NCBI RefSeq assembly: GCF_905147365.1
Contig: NC_056409.1
Span: forward strand, 8,127,001 to 8,191,000
Direction of reading: 5' to 3'
DNA length: 64,000 bases
DNA from: Aricia agestis
Lineage: Eukaryota; Arthropoda; Insecta; Lepidoptera; Lycaenidae
Shown: positions 1 to 12,035 of the stretch, in pieces
How positions within the stretch are numbered: position 1 is the stretch's first letter
Layout of the letters: each line of letters opens with the position of its first letter
Made by a program: the position numbers and the translations under genes
Notes under the pieces: generated by a model
What the model was told of the DNA's origin: nothing
Database searches by the model: none
Seen by the model: only the letters and a program-made list of their open reading frames with translations

Positions 1-114
1 GATTAAATCTTCGTTTTGTGCCGAAACAAAAATTTGAATACCTATTCGGATGTCAGGATTTTGAGATGAACAATGACAGCAGACACGTCTGAGTAAATAG
101 AAATTTTGGGAATC
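1..114. other. unassigned AT-rich sequence
   Basis: Nothing recognisable. It may be the edge of a repeat that continues to the left of the window. Confidence 0.5.
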
Positions 115-381
115 TATATGTCACCGTAAGATTGTAAACACCGCGAGATTGTAATATGACGAAGTGATGGATTGTAAACAAACAGTTTTCCGGTGATTTT
201 AAATTAAGTGACATATGTCACCGTAAGATTGTAAAAACCGCGAGATTGTAATATGATGAAGTGATGGATTGTTTTAAATACGAAATAATTAATTTAAAAT
301 CACCGGAAAACTGTTTGTTTACAATCCATCACTTCGTCATATTACAATCTCGCGGTTTTTACAATCTTACGGTGACATATA
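115..381. mobile_element. palindromic MITE with about 90-bp arms
   Basis: The left arm (115-206) starts TATATGTCACCGTAAG and reappears as a near-perfect reverse complement at 290-381. Between the arms lies a third, partial, direct copy of the left arm (about 213-270), joined through the palindrome GTGACATATGTCAC. There is no coding capacity. The long terminal inverted repeats and the TA-rich ends suggest a non-autonomous DNA transposon with a possible TA target duplication; the superfamily is not clear. Confidence 0.75.
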
Positions 382-399
382 CATATTATAAAACAAAGT

Positions 400-884
400 C
401 ACTTCTTTTCCCTCATGTCCCTTTGTTCCCTTTAATCTATAAAACTACGCAACGGATTTTGATGATTATTTCAGTGTTAGATAGCCCATTTATCGAGAAT
501 GGCTATAGGCTATATTTTATTACGCTAACACTAATAGGAGCGAAGAAATAAAGGAAAATATGGAAAAAACGAGGAAAACAATTTGAAAAGGGTAAACTCA
601 GGAACTACTGGTCCGATTTGAAAAATTCTTTCAGTGTTAGATAGCCCATTTATTTAGGAAGGCTATAGGCTATGTTTTATCACCCTAAGACTAATGGAGA
701 ATGTGGAAAAACGGGGGAAATTATTTGAAAGGGCTTATCTCGCGAACTACTGGAGCAATTTTTATGTTATTTGGCACAGATAAGAAGTAGACTACGTGAA
801 GGATCATAAGCTATCGATTTTAATCGTTTATGTATTCAGTGGCTATATATTTTATACCCGTGCGACGCCGGGGCGGGTTGCTAG
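400..884 (+). mobile_element. Helitron-like non-autonomous element
   Basis: The block ends in GACGCCGGGGCGGGTTGCTAGT (two segments of a GC-rich hairpin followed by CTAG and T), the usual form of a lepidopteran Helitron-like 3' terminus. Inside is a direct duplication: the segment beginning TTCAGTGTTAGATAGCCC at about 471-545 recurs at about 631-725. No protein is encoded. The 5' boundary is uncertain. Confidence 0.55.
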
Positions 885-1195
885 TTATCACATAAAACAT
901 TGCGGTAGCGGGTGTGGCAGCCCTAGGTGATGTAGGTTGCAAACTTGCAACGTATCTAGCGCTAGACGGATAGGCCTCTAGTGATGTATTGTTTGGCGTT
1001 CGGACTCCTCGTCCCCCGTCAATTTGGTTATGTAATACTCTGCTGGCGCACCTATATTGTGTTTTAATTACTTTGTGACTGCGCGCCGCACGCCGGATTC
1101 GGATGAAAAAAAATGAACAGTGAACACTACTAGCTACTGAAACGAAATAACAAAACTTTCACATGCTTGACACGTACTGCAATATTAATAATAAT
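885..1195. other. unassigned sequence between repeats
   Basis: No feature recognised. It has moderate GC content and no open frame of note. It is probably intronic if brat has an upstream exon. Confidence 0.4.
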
Positions 1196-1668
1196 CTTCT
1201 CTTCTTATATACTTATATAAAATTCTCGTATCACAATGTTAGGCCGCGTACTCCTCCGAAACGGCTTTACTGATTTTAACCAAACTTTATATACATATTC
1301 AGTGGGTCTGAGAATCGGCTACTGGGTACTTATTATATTGAGAAGTGCATTTGTTGAATAAATAATAGTAAATTATTTCGTAGTTTGCATCCTACGGAAA
1401 AGCGATGTACGTTGCCAAGGTGACATACTTATTAACGGCCGTTCCCAATATTTGATCTATCTCTGGTTTTGCCCTACTAGAGATAGGAATAGCTCACACA
1501 ATTGACATAAAATATATGTCTCTAATGTCTAATGTGAGCTATTCCTATCTCTAGTAGGGCAAAACCAGAGATAGATCAAATATTGGGAACGGCCGTTAGT
1601 CACTTCAATAAAATAATACGGGCGGAATACTTTATATGGCAAATAAACGTTTGCCGGGACAGCTAGTT
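1196..1668 (+). mobile_element. Helitron-like element interrupted by a MITE
   Basis: The 3' end reads TTTGCCGGGACAGCTAG then T, a CTAG-type terminus. The same family occurs inverted at 20556-20882, where the sequence is uninterrupted. Comparison of the two copies shows that 1435-1596 is a later insertion between the conserved blocks 'gtgacatactta' and 'gtcacttcaataaaataat'. Confidence 0.7.
1435..1596. mobile_element. MITE nested in the Helitron-like element
   Basis: The terminal inverted repeats are about 65 bp, starting ACGGCCGTTCCCAATATTTG at the left and mirrored at the right end. TA (or TTA) flanks both ends, matching a cut-and-paste transposon of the Tc1/mariner or PIF/Harbinger type. 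The empty site is visible in the related element at 20556-20882, so this is a well-supported insertion. Confidence 0.8.
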
Positions 1669-2619
1669 ACATATATATTATGCGACTTAATCCGCGTAGA
1701 AATCATCCAAAACTACTCAAGATCTTTTTTATGCACTAAGAAAGTAAAAAATAAAGCTTTAACTTCGATTAACATTATAAACATCTGTTACCGCTGAGTG
1801 TTTTTTTTCCTAATTTAATTGGATAAAAATTATATATTTAGCCTAACAAGATGTTTACTTCACCGAAAGAATTTGTTGATAATATTCAGTGTCTGTCGAT
1901 ATTGGAAATAGAATATTCGAGAAACGCATCGAACAGAGTACGGGCGTTCACCTCGCAAATGTCTCCCGGCTCTCCCCTAATACCAAACAAAACCAAAATA
2001 TCCACCCTCACCCTAATTCAGTATCCCCTTACGAGACGCCCCACGCGTTGCCATGGCTACCCAAACCCTTCAAAGTGCATTCGTGTTATAAAATTGATAT
2101 AACGTCATATTCAATGCTCGACCATTATTACCTTTTGGAGGCCGTTTTTCAATATCCAACACTTGATCTTCTGTATTGTGATATGTTGAATGATTTGAAG
2201 CAAACAAACCACACACACTACCTATGTGTGTGTGGTTTGCTTATTACATTTATTTTAAATGATATTTTTACATCGTTTTATTATATTATTAAGAGCATTT
2301 GAATGATTAAAAAAATATATTATATTTTAAGATAAAATTGATCACCATTAAAATTATATTTATAGACGAAACATTTTTAAGGCGTTATATGAGTTCTATA
2401 ATATTACAAATCTCTTTAAAAGTAAAAAATAAAAATGCACGGCTTATGAAGATAAATAGACCGTACACATTGTACAATAATGAAACAATGGATGTGCATG
2501 ATGCATTTCTTACTCGGCGTTAATGATAATAAATTAGTATACTCTTTTAAAGCTGAAATTTTTACCAACTTTATTACATTGGTGACATTTTATGCTATAC
2601 ATTTTTAAAACATTGGCTT
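1669..2619. other. presumed 5' intron sequence of brat
   Basis: AT-rich sequence with no recognised element. Open frames at 1851-2302 have no recognisable domain and no codon signal that I trust. A short hairpin with 14-bp arms (CAAACCACACACAC) lies at 2205-2239. The stretch leads into the splice acceptor at 2643. Confidence 0.45.
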
Positions 2620-2643
2620 AACATTTCATTTAACTTGTTTCAG
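2616..2643 (+). promoter_or_regulatory. splice acceptor of the brat coding exon
   Basis: A T-rich tract ending TTAACTTGTTTCAG immediately precedes GGATGCC. A branch-point-like CTTAAC lies about 24 bases upstream of the AG. The AG at 2642-2643 gives an exon beginning 19 bases before the start codon, so at least one upstream non-coding exon must lie outside the window or go unrecognised here. Confidence 0.7.
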
Positions 2644-2645
2644 GG

Positions 2646-2660
2646 ATGCCGGTTTCCTGA
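2646..2660 (+). promoter_or_regulatory. four-codon upstream ORF just before the brat start
   Basis: ATG CCG GTT TCC TGA lies entirely between the acceptor and the main start. Its stop codon ends two bases before the brat ATG at 2663. In the spliced mRNA it would be met first by a scanning ribosome, and its closeness to the main start makes reinitiation or leaky scanning relevant to Brat output. The main ATG has a strong context (A at -3, G at +4). Confidence 0.55.
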
Positions 2661-2662
2661 AG

Positions 2663-5200
2663 ATGGCCTCACGCACCCCGTCTCTTGAGTCGCTGCCCGG
2701 TGCCAACTCTATAGGTTCGCTGGAGCGAGGCTCCATATCACCACTCACACTCAGCGGCTCCTCGCCTCCTGCGAGCGACTCCGCCGTATGTGACCTACGA
2801 GAATTCGACGGTCTCGACACAGTCTGCGCACTCTGCCGTGAAACGTTCAGCGACCCTAAAGTGCTCAACTGCTTTCACACCTTCTGCCGAGGTTGCTTGG
2901 AGAGAGAACAGACACACCCTGACAAAGTCACCTGCGTGACTTGCCGAGTTGACAGTCAGCTGCCCGCAGCTGGTATTCCCGGACTACTGACTAACCTAGT
3001 TATCGCTGCTGCAGTCGAACAAGACGCTGATTTATTGGCACCTTCCCGCCAAACAAACTCGCCCTCGGCTAGGTGCACCGGCTGTAAATCAAAGGAATCA
3101 GACGCAGTAGCGCGCTGCGTTGATTGTGCGAATTTCTTGTGTCCCAACTGCGTCATGGCGCACCAATTCATGCATTGCTTCGAGGGGCATAGAGTGCTGA
3201 CTTTCACGGAGCTGAAAGACGACAAGGGTATGCTAGGATCTACGATTACAACGAGCGGAGAAAAAACCGCGTTCTGTCCGAGGCACAAAAATGATATTTT
3301 AAAATATTACTGCCGCACATGTTCTGTGCCAGTATGCAAGGAATGTACGATAATTGAACACCCAGCGGCCTTGCACGACTATGAACACCTTTCTGATGTT
3401 GGACCGAAACAACTAGAATTGATGCAACAGACGGTCGCTGAAGCCAAGACTCGTGCTACCGAAATCAGGCACGTCGTGAAAACTGTGGAACACGCCGCGG
3501 GAAAACTACAAGTACAGTATCACAAAGCTCAAAATGAAATAAACGATACCTTCCAATTCTACCGCTCCATGCTGGAAGAGCGCAAACAGGAATTACTTAA
3601 AGAACTTGAGAGCGTATTTTCTGCAAAACAAATAGCTCTATCTGTAGTTGGACAAAAAGCTCAAGAATCTGTAGACAAAATTTACCAAACCTGCGATTTT
3701 GTGGAAAGACTAACCAAATGTGCAAATATTGCCGAAATATTAATGTTTAAGAAACTTCTAGACACAAAATTACAATCACTAATGAATACGAACCCCGAGC
3801 AAAGCGTACAGACTGCGTGTGAACTTGAATTCGTTTCGAATTATCAGGCAATTCAAGTTGGTGTGCGAAACACATTTGGTTATGTACGTTCAAGCTCTGA
3901 GGCAAACGTGGGCCCAACTAAACAACCGCCCATTGCCAGGCCAACAAATGGATCGCTTTTAAACGGTGGTTCGTCCTCTAGCAGCAGTAGTGTCAATGGT
4001 AGCTCGGGAAGCTTGAATGGTGGCATACATTTACCTACTGGACTCAATAGTGTTCTTGATCGTCCATATACGAATGGTTTACTCGGGCATGCAAGCCAAT
4101 CGACCTCACCTTTTGATTCAAATATAATTTCAAAAAGGTTCAATAGTCCGAGTACACTGGGACCCTTCTCTACTGCGATTGGAGACATGAACCTAAACGG
4201 AATAAATTCCTACGAAAAATGGTCCAATGGTGGATGCGATTCGCTATTCCCTACAGCTGCTGCCGATCCATATGCTATGACAACAGCAGCACACACTGAT
4301 CCTATTCTTGACTTGACCAATAAATTAATTTCAACTGCCATTTTCCCACCGAAGTCTCAGATCAAACGTCAAAAAATGATTTATCATTGCAAATTCGGCG
4401 AATTCGGCGTCATGGAAGGACAATTCACAGAACCGAGCGGAGTTGCCGTAAACGCTCAAAACGATATCATTGTTGCTGACACCAACAACCATAGAATACA
4501 AATATTCGACAAAGAAGGACGCTTCAAATTTCAATTTGGTGAATGTGGCAAACGAGACGGACAGCTTTTGTACCCAAATAGAGTTGCCGTTGTACGCACT
4601 TCCGGAGATATCATTGTCACTGAAAGATCTCCTACACACCAAATTCAAATCTATAATCAATACGGTCAATTCGTTAGGAAATTCGGCGCCAATATTCTGC
4701 AGCATCCTCGTGGCGTCACCGTGGATAATAAAGGCCGTATAGTAGTCGTCGAATGCAAAGTTATGAGAGTCATTATTTTCGATCAAGTTGGCAACGTTTT
4801 ACAAAAATTCGGTTGTTCCAAACACCTCGAATTCCCGAATGGCGTTGTCGTCAATGACAAACAAGAAATATTTATTAGCGACAATCGAGCACACTGCGTG
4901 AAAGTATTTAATTACGAAGGCATTTATCTACGCCAAATTGGCGGCGAAGGAGTCACCAACTATCCCATCGGCGTTGGTATCAACGCGGCCGGTGAAATTC
5001 TAATCGCTGACAATCATAACAACTTTAACCTTACGATATTCACTCAGGATGGTCAATTGGTGTCAGCTCTAGAAAGTAAAGTAAAACATGCGCAATGTTT
5101 CGATGTTGCACTGATGGACGACGGCTCCGTAGTACTGGCCAGCAAAGACTACCGGCTCTACATCTATCGCTACGTGCAGGTTCCGCCTATAGGCATGTGA
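2663..5200 (+). CDS. brat: Brain tumor (Brat), TRIM-NHL RNA-binding translational repressor
   Basis: Single-exon frame of 845 residues. Domains in order: a conserved N-terminus with the SPLTLSGSSPPASDSA motif (residues 26-41); a C3HC4 RING (C55, C58, C70, H72, C75, C78, C91, C94); B-box 1 (about 138-176); B-box 2 (C205, H208, C217, C220, C225, C228, H233, H238); a coiled coil (about 245-380); a Ser/Asn/Gly-rich linker (about 410-560); and a six-blade NHL propeller (about 572-842). The last part aligns without gaps to Drosophila Brat at an offset of 192 as I recall it, so G582 and H610 match the sites of fly alleles G774 and H802, and Y637, R655, R683, K690 and F724 match residues implicated in RNA or Pumilio contact. 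In flies Brat represses hunchback and other mRNAs in the cytoplasm with Pumilio and Nanos and limits neuroblast growth. The fly protein lacks a RING; this one keeps it. The start is chosen for its MAS-type N-terminus and strong Kozak context. Confidence 0.97.
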   Translation: MASRTPSLESLPGANSIGSLERGSISPLTLSGSSPPASDSAVCDLREFDGLDTVCALCRETFSDPKVLNCFHTFCRGCLEREQTHPDKVTCVTCRVDSQLPAAGIPGLLTNLVIAAAVEQDADLLAPSRQTNSPSARCTGCKSKESDAVARCVDCANFLCPNCVMAHQFMHCFEGHRVLTFTELKDDKGMLGSTITTSGEKTAFCPRHKNDILKYYCRTCSVPVCKECTIIEHPAALHDYEHLSDVGPKQLELMQQTVAEAKTRATEIRHVVKTVEHAAGKLQVQYHKAQNEINDTFQFYRSMLEERKQELLKELESVFSAKQIALSVVGQKAQESVDKIYQTCDFVERLTKCANIAEILMFKKLLDTKLQSLMNTNPEQSVQTACELEFVSNYQAIQVGVRNTFGYVRSSSEANVGPTKQPPIARPTNGSLLNGGSSSSSSSVNGSSGSLNGGIHLPTGLNSVLDRPYTNGLLGHASQSTSPFDSNIISKRFNSPSTLGPFSTAIGDMNLNGINSYEKWSNGGCDSLFPTAAADPYAMTTAAHTDPILDLTNKLISTAIFPPKSQIKRQKMIYHCKFGEFGVMEGQFTEPSGVAVNAQNDIIVADTNNHRIQIFDKEGRFKFQFGECGKRDGQLLYPNRVAVVRTSGDIIVTERSPTHQIQIYNQYGQFVRKFGANILQHPRGVTVDNKGRIVVVECKVMRVIIFDQVGNVLQKFGCSKHLEFPNGVVVNDKQEIFISDNRAHCVKVFNYEGIYLRQIGGEGVTNYPIGVGINAAGEILIADNHNNFNLTIFTQDGQLVSALESKVKHAQCFDVALMDDGSVVLASKDYRLYIYRYVQVPPIGM

Positions 5201-5945
5201 GCCGCCCGCCAGGACTATAGAAGATCGGAATGACCGACAAAGTATAAGCCCAAAATTAACTCTTTCAAGAAGTAGTTCAGTTGTGGTGTAAAACGTTTAG
5301 TTACGAGTACGTCAATTTAAAAAAGTGAAGTGACGACACACGTGGATTGCGAACTAAACTTCCTAAATTTTGTATGTGCGAGTGATAAGTGCGGCTGTCT
5401 CGATGTGGTTAATTTATGTATGAAAATTCTATACACATACGGCGTGAGATCTCTAAATTAATAATTTCCAATCGAAACTGTAATGAGATTAGTTGTAGTA
5501 TTGACATTGTTATATGAATAACTATTTAAAGCATAGAGATTATTCCCTCGGTTCGATCCAGTAAAGCGAAAGGTTCTCGATCCTTCTCATTTTTTTAACT
5601 ATTGAATAATATTTTTTCATATCCCGCGTCGTTAAATTAGGGATGAATATTAAGGGCGTTTGTATTATTTAGCCCATTTGTTGGACCAATATTTTAACTA
5701 TTATTACTTAAAATTGTTAGGCGTTAAGCGTGTGATTTTATCGTAATAAGAGAGCATCGAGCGGTATTGTTGTTAGTTTTAAGATATTCTTCGGCACAAT
5801 GGCACTTCCTGTTTTTAATTAGCACTTATTCTGTGTCGATGAAACCATGATTATGAAAGTAAGTAAGAAGTTGTTACATTATTATTAGGTAAGTGTTAAA
5901 TTGATTGAGCTGATATGGACAATCCTAAGTTACTACTCCTTTAAA

Positions 5946-8900
5946 TGTAGATACAAAATTTTAGGAAAATGTGATGTTAGGGGTTTTATCAATGACAAAG
6001 TTGACTGCGGCGTTTTTAGACACCTTCAGTGACAGGTCCTTTATGTAATAATAAACGAAAGGTCTGTTGTTATAATAAAACCAAATAAAATAAATTACGG
6101 CATCACAAGGAGACGAGTGATCAAAAATGTTTTATAGACCTCAGTCAGTTACGTAAGAATTTTCCGTTAGGTCTTTTGACTAAAGTAAACTTTGAGTATT
6201 ATAAAGCATTTTAGACTTACTAATAGCGATGGTTGTATTTTTTATTTCGTATCCTCCTAATCGGATAGTTGTTGAAATATTTTCCTTTCATCTCGACGTC
6301 ATTACCGCCTAGTCACTGAGAGCCCACGGATCCATAAATTCCTCAATTTCGTTGTTTCTTTTTACAATTAGTATCATTTTGGTTTATAATAATGTTATTC
6401 GTTTTTTATACAACTAAGTAGGTATTTGAATATTTTTAATAATAATTGGACACGTAGTAACTAGTAGAGCACTTTAGGAAATGGTCGTCTCGCTAGCGTT
6501 TTTATGATTTTTTTATTTGAGATTTTAGCTGATGTAGAGCGACGTGCGAACGCGCGGATATGTTTGGTCGCTTACTGGAGTATTAAAGCTTCGCTCTGTA
6601 TACAAAATAATTATACAATTTGTTATTCTGGTAAGATATTTTTGTACGGAACAGTTTTATTTTGTAGCAGTAGTATTATACGGTGCATGTGTAACGTTTA
6701 CTTTATTTTTATATGCTACTATTTTTTTACATTACCCGTGTGTTTGAGTGTATTAGCAGAATTATTTTAGTTAGACTCATTAGTTTTGATTTTAGTAGTA
6801 ATAGCGTTTTTAGATTTTTTTGGAATCTACGACAACTACGAGATCTGATTAGCCCCTCGGCGAGGGGCCGACGATCTTCTCTTAATTTTGATCTGGATAA
6901 GTTTATGCTTTAAGTTACGCTACATTATGGTGATATTCCTGTTTATAAATGTTTATTTTTATTTTATTACACATTGAAAACGCGTCGAAAGATGATCGCA
7001 GCTATTCGCACTGTTCCTTCCCTACAGTACCAGCGTAACGAGTGCCATAAGACCATGTTGTGATTTAATAAGTGATATTTAGTATTGTAAATATGTACCA
7101 TATTTTGATGAAGTAATAAATTAATTTCACTTTCGATTCTGTTGGGAAATAGAAAGTGATCCGTTATATTACTCTGTTTTTGTTGTACTCAGCTTCTAGT
7201 TTATAATGAATAATCGATAATCTTACCTTTTTACGTCCACTGACCTTTAAGAAAGACTGTAACAGTTCTTGAATTACGCTTATATACGTTTCTAATTTTG
7301 TTGTCGTCAGTGCCTATAGCGTGCCCACCATCTCGACGCGTCTTCGATCATGCATTACATTTACCATTAGATTAGGTGAAGTAGAATATATTCTTCCAAG
7401 TACTAATTCAAATTTCAGTGATGAATCACCAATGAATTTATATTATAGACTGCTCTGTTCCTAGTAAATTTACTTTAGATCGGCTGAAGAATTGTATTTC
7501 ACTTAATCTACTGAGATAAAATTATTTTTGTCGAATTGCATACACTTTTCAAAATCAAAATTATTCTGTCGTACCTTAGGTTTATTTGAGCGAATTATTT
7601 TTTTTGATATTTGCAACGTGGTGATGGTATTTCTTGAATAATTCGCTTTAATGATCTAAAGTATGCGCGACCGTAGGAAATCACAGTCATCTAACAAAGT
7701 TATCTCAGAGGTCGATTATTAAAAAGAAGGCTTGCAAATAAAACTTACCACTTATTATCAGTAACGATATGAAATATACATATATTGAGTCCTTTAATTT
7801 CGAATGATATAATGTACAAATGAAATACCCAATAATAATAATAATAATAGTTTGATGCTTGAAGTCTGAGATATCTTTTGAAGCCTACACTTTTCGTCAC
7901 AAATTTCAAGAGTAAGGTATTTAATAGGATATCCACGAATGAAAAAGTTTTGTTTGAAATTACGCTTCTACTTAAAATAAACGTATTATATTTATATTAA
8001 GTAGCTATTTTAGTGTATCAAAATTTTATGTAAGAACATGCAAATATTAACAACGTTTATATTTTTTCGTAATTCTGTCCCGTCTTAGCGAATACTGACT
8101 TTCAGTTATATCCCATTATTTTATAATGTAATTAAAGCTAATTAAGTTTTTCAATTAATTAATTTCTCATATTATTTTAATATTTTTTGTTTTGCATAAT
8201 ATAATTTAATAATTTGTATGGAAAACGTTTCATTCTTAAAATTGCATTTCTGAATCATAAAGGACTGATAAATTGAAACATGTTTTGTCTTTAAATATAT
8301 TTTGTCGATGTTTGTTGTTATAATTATTATATTTTTTTAATTATTTGTATAAACTATTGTTCTTTAAATTAATGTACGTCGTTTTGTTTTGAATTATTTT
8401 GTTGTATAATTGCTTTTTTATAATAATACCAGTTCATTGCAGTTATACTGTGTGTTTTATTTTATTTTTCCACAAAGCTTTCGATGAATCGCTTTTAATT
8501 AATTTAGTTCTTCTAAATTAGTTAGAACCGATGCCGCAGTATAATATCGTTTGTGCTAATTAATCTTCTCATCGCCTAAACAGTCTGTGCCTTAAGCTAA
8601 TCTTTCTAAAGTACCCCCAATAATTTTTCTAGTGATATCAAGTTAAATGATTTCTTAGCACAAATATTAGATAGATTATGAGTGTGCGTGTGTTATATGT
8701 ATTCAGTACTCGTGTGTGTGTGTGCATTTTTGTGAGACTTCTTTTGAAACAGTTGGTGTTGGGGAACAAATGACGGCATGAGATTTGTAAGTATTGCTTT
8801 AGAGTTAATCGTTACACAGTTCAATTCAAGCACTTTAAATTTTGCTCCTATAAAACATTACTAGCACAGTGCATTAGATATGGTAAACAGACAACGACAT

Positions 8901-11900
8901 TTTACTTCGCTTGCACGAGCACGAGGGTTTCTACGTTCACACCTTCAGTGGCTACGGCGGTAGACGACGAAAACTTTTCCATACGACTAAAACTTCTTCG
9001 AAACTACATATTCTTATGATTGTAGGCTATAACACTACTTGTAAGATCTATTTGTATTCTAAATGTAAGTAAAATTATCCCGAGGAAGCTTTACTTTTCT
9101 ACAATACGGTAGATATATTTAATTAAATAGGACCTAATGGATCCTGATTCTCATCTTTCCACAGCAGCACTGCTTTTAAGGTTACAAAAGAACGCTAACC
9201 ACTATTTCCAAGTCAATTACTCTAGGGAACATTTTACTACTTACTAGCACTTACTAGTCTAATGTAAGCACGAGTTAGGCTTACAAAATCGTTTATAATT
9301 TTGTACTCAGCAATTTTCTTAAGGATAAAATTAAGGTTTACCAAAATTATAATTTACTTCACATACGTCTTCAGGATTCAGTACAAATAAAATTGGCGAT
9401 CGATCAAACAGAAAATTAATAATTCACCCGGCTTTAATCAGATTCAATCAATGCTGCTGTTTTCTCATAATTCAAAGTTCTCACCCCGCCCCTGTCTATA
9501 TCGCTTCTGATCATTATTCACGTCTGACACTGGGGAAGGCCTAATATATTTTGTTCTTAAAACGAAGTTAACGTTCAGTTAGGTCTGTTAGTCTGCAATG
9601 ATCATTGATGAAATTTCAAGCTTCGTAGCTAATCATGACAGTTACCTTAGATTTGCCACAAACTTCAGGAAGTGTGTAAAATTCGTGTAAATATTAGCAG
9701 GTCTACGTTGTTAGCTAAGTTTCCTAGGATTAAGGAGTGCCGGGAAATGTACAAGACGGTAGTGGATTAACGGGACGGATTGCAAAAGCATGTATTTTTA
9801 TAATAGAAATTATGAATCAACGATAGGTGTCTAATTTATATAAGATGTTGTCTAGAATCGAAACCTTGTTATTAGGACGAGATTTTGGGTATAGTTATCA
9901 AAAGTTCTGGTTTGTTAAAGATGATATCGGAATAGGACACGATTAGGATTGAAAGATTTGCCAGTAACCATATCGATATCTGTACTCTTAAAACATTGTT
10001 TGAAAATGAAAAAAAAATCATAACAATTAGAATCACCTGTTAATGTATTCATCCTGGTAGAAAATATTGTATCAATGTTAGATTATCAGATGTATGTGGT
10101 TGACGATTTAGTCACTTTGATTATTTAGTAGAGGGTCGTTGAATTTTATAGAACATAACGGTACTTTTAATGTATTATTGGAATATTTGTAAATATCATT
10201 GTCGCTACTCCGTTCGGTTACAAGTTCTACTCGTTCGAGTACCTTCAGTGACGTCACAGTTCATACGGCATGCGTAGATGTGTAATCGTGTCAATAAGTT
10301 TTGCGATTGGAACTAGTTTCGGTAATTCGACGAACGTATTCACTGAAAGTACTTCAATAGCATACGCGATTAATTGCTCAGGAATTGTATAAGTTTTGTC
10401 ATTGTATTTATAAATGATTTACGATATTTTGTATCATCGCTTCTAAGGAATTATATTAAGCGGCGATGTTGTATCATTGTTGAATTTCATTAATTCGCTA
10501 TTTGATATATAATTTAGTGAATTATGCACAGAACGTTGGTGTTTCACTTAATTTTTGAGATATTTTTCTTGTATGTGATCGCATGCAATGATTTTACTAC
10601 ATTATCGACTGATGTTCGTTTTAAATATGAAAAATTAATTCTCGGACGAGACGGTAAACGGAACAAGTACGACGCATCCGGCCAGGTTCGGATGCGATAC
10701 CTCTTCCGTTTACTCGCGGATCGTCAAATTGTGATTGTTGTAATTTAAGGCGAAAGAAACAAAGCACATATGAGCACAAACCATCCATCCTCTAAGATTA
10801 CTACGCTGAATGTTTTGATTAACTCACGTTTGAATTTATGATACATTTTATTGTAAAAAATAAATAAAAATATTTTACTATCGCTTATGTTAGTTGAGAC
10901 GTTTGCAAATAATAGTATTTATTTTCTCAGTGACGATAATTTTTAAAAGTTTTGATGTAGGGGCTTACGCATAAACGTTTTACTGTAAATTTAGAACTAA
11001 TGATATCATATAATATACTTACTCGTGATTCTGTGCTTTCGTTTCTCTATCATGTTTTGTGAAGTTGATATTTTATTAACATCTATGGACTATACTAATC
11101 CTCTTCGAACTTCTAACACGAGAAGCGATTTATTTCACGTAAAGTTCATTCTCTCTCATTTTATTAATTGTGTGAAGTAATTTTAAGGTGTGTTTTATGT
11201 TGACGATATAACTTTTATACCCGGAAAGATTCCAAATGAAACTGAGTAGACACTTAATGGTGTAGTTAATGACATATCAATGTAATATTGTAATTATATA
11301 AAATATTCGGAGCGCGAGGGGAATGGTTAGTGAGGTAGTATACAATAATAGTATGTATAACGTTCGACCTACTGACAATATGAGGGAAAGTCACATGTTG
11401 AAATTTAAAGGTTTAATAGGGAAATGTTTCATTCGAGGGAACTGGACATATCATCTACGTAGTGGTGACGTAGACTTTATCAATTAGTCCAAATTTGGTT
11501 TCGTTGACGTATAAACGGTGAACGACTCGGCGGTGACGATTTGGAATCTTTCTCATTGGAGCTAGTCGCCAAAAATTTGCTTCTAGATTAAATGTTAACC
11601 TAATATGTGTATGCACGTAAGTTTTAAAATAAATTAGTTATACGATGCTTAAATTGTCCACACACAAATCGATTTTACACATTTAATTAATGCCATCCTG
11701 CCAGAAGTTAAGACACAATGCTTATGATGAATTAAATTATATTAATATCCTACTTAGCGTACGGTTTAGTGTGTATTTTTAGATATCGCATTGTCTATGT
11801 TAGATTAGTGGTTAAGACACTTTGAGCTTTGAACAGTCTGTCACCGATATTTTGTACGAGTGTATCGTTTGTATAGCGGCAGCCGCAGCACGAGGCCGGC

Positions 11901-12035
11901 ACCGCTGCACACTAGAGTAACGTAGTCTAAGACTTGTGTAACTTCACTTCGACTAATGCTCTCGCACGGCATTCGCATTCGACACAACTGACATCATGCA
12001 ATCTGTATTCGCACGAGGAGCTTCAACTGTATATA
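5946..12035 (+). promoter_or_regulatory. scattered Pumilio-type UGUANAUA motifs
   Basis: TGTAGATA at 5946-5953, TGTAAATA at 7086-7093, 9686-9693 and 10188-10195, and TGTATATA at 12028-12035. Pumilio proteins bind UGUANAUA, and Brat acts with Pumilio in flies, so auto- or cross-regulation is possible. In AT-rich DNA one or two such 8-mers per 10 kb would arise by chance, so the excess is modest. Confidence 0.35.
6050..6089 (+). terminator. candidate proximal poly(A) signal cluster
   Basis: Three AATAAA hexamers (6050, 6074, 6084) within 40 bases, about 850 bases after the brat stop codon. A short brat isoform could end here. No cleavage site can be fixed from sequence alone. Confidence 0.4.

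Noticed and set aside
4331..4786. Antisense open frame of 151 codons within brat
   Set aside because: It lies opposite the highly conserved NHL-coding sequence and has no domain; a by-product of codon bias.
5549..5559. GGTTCGATCCA, matching a tRNA B box
   Set aside because: No A box, no foldable cloverleaf around it; chance match in the brat 3' region.
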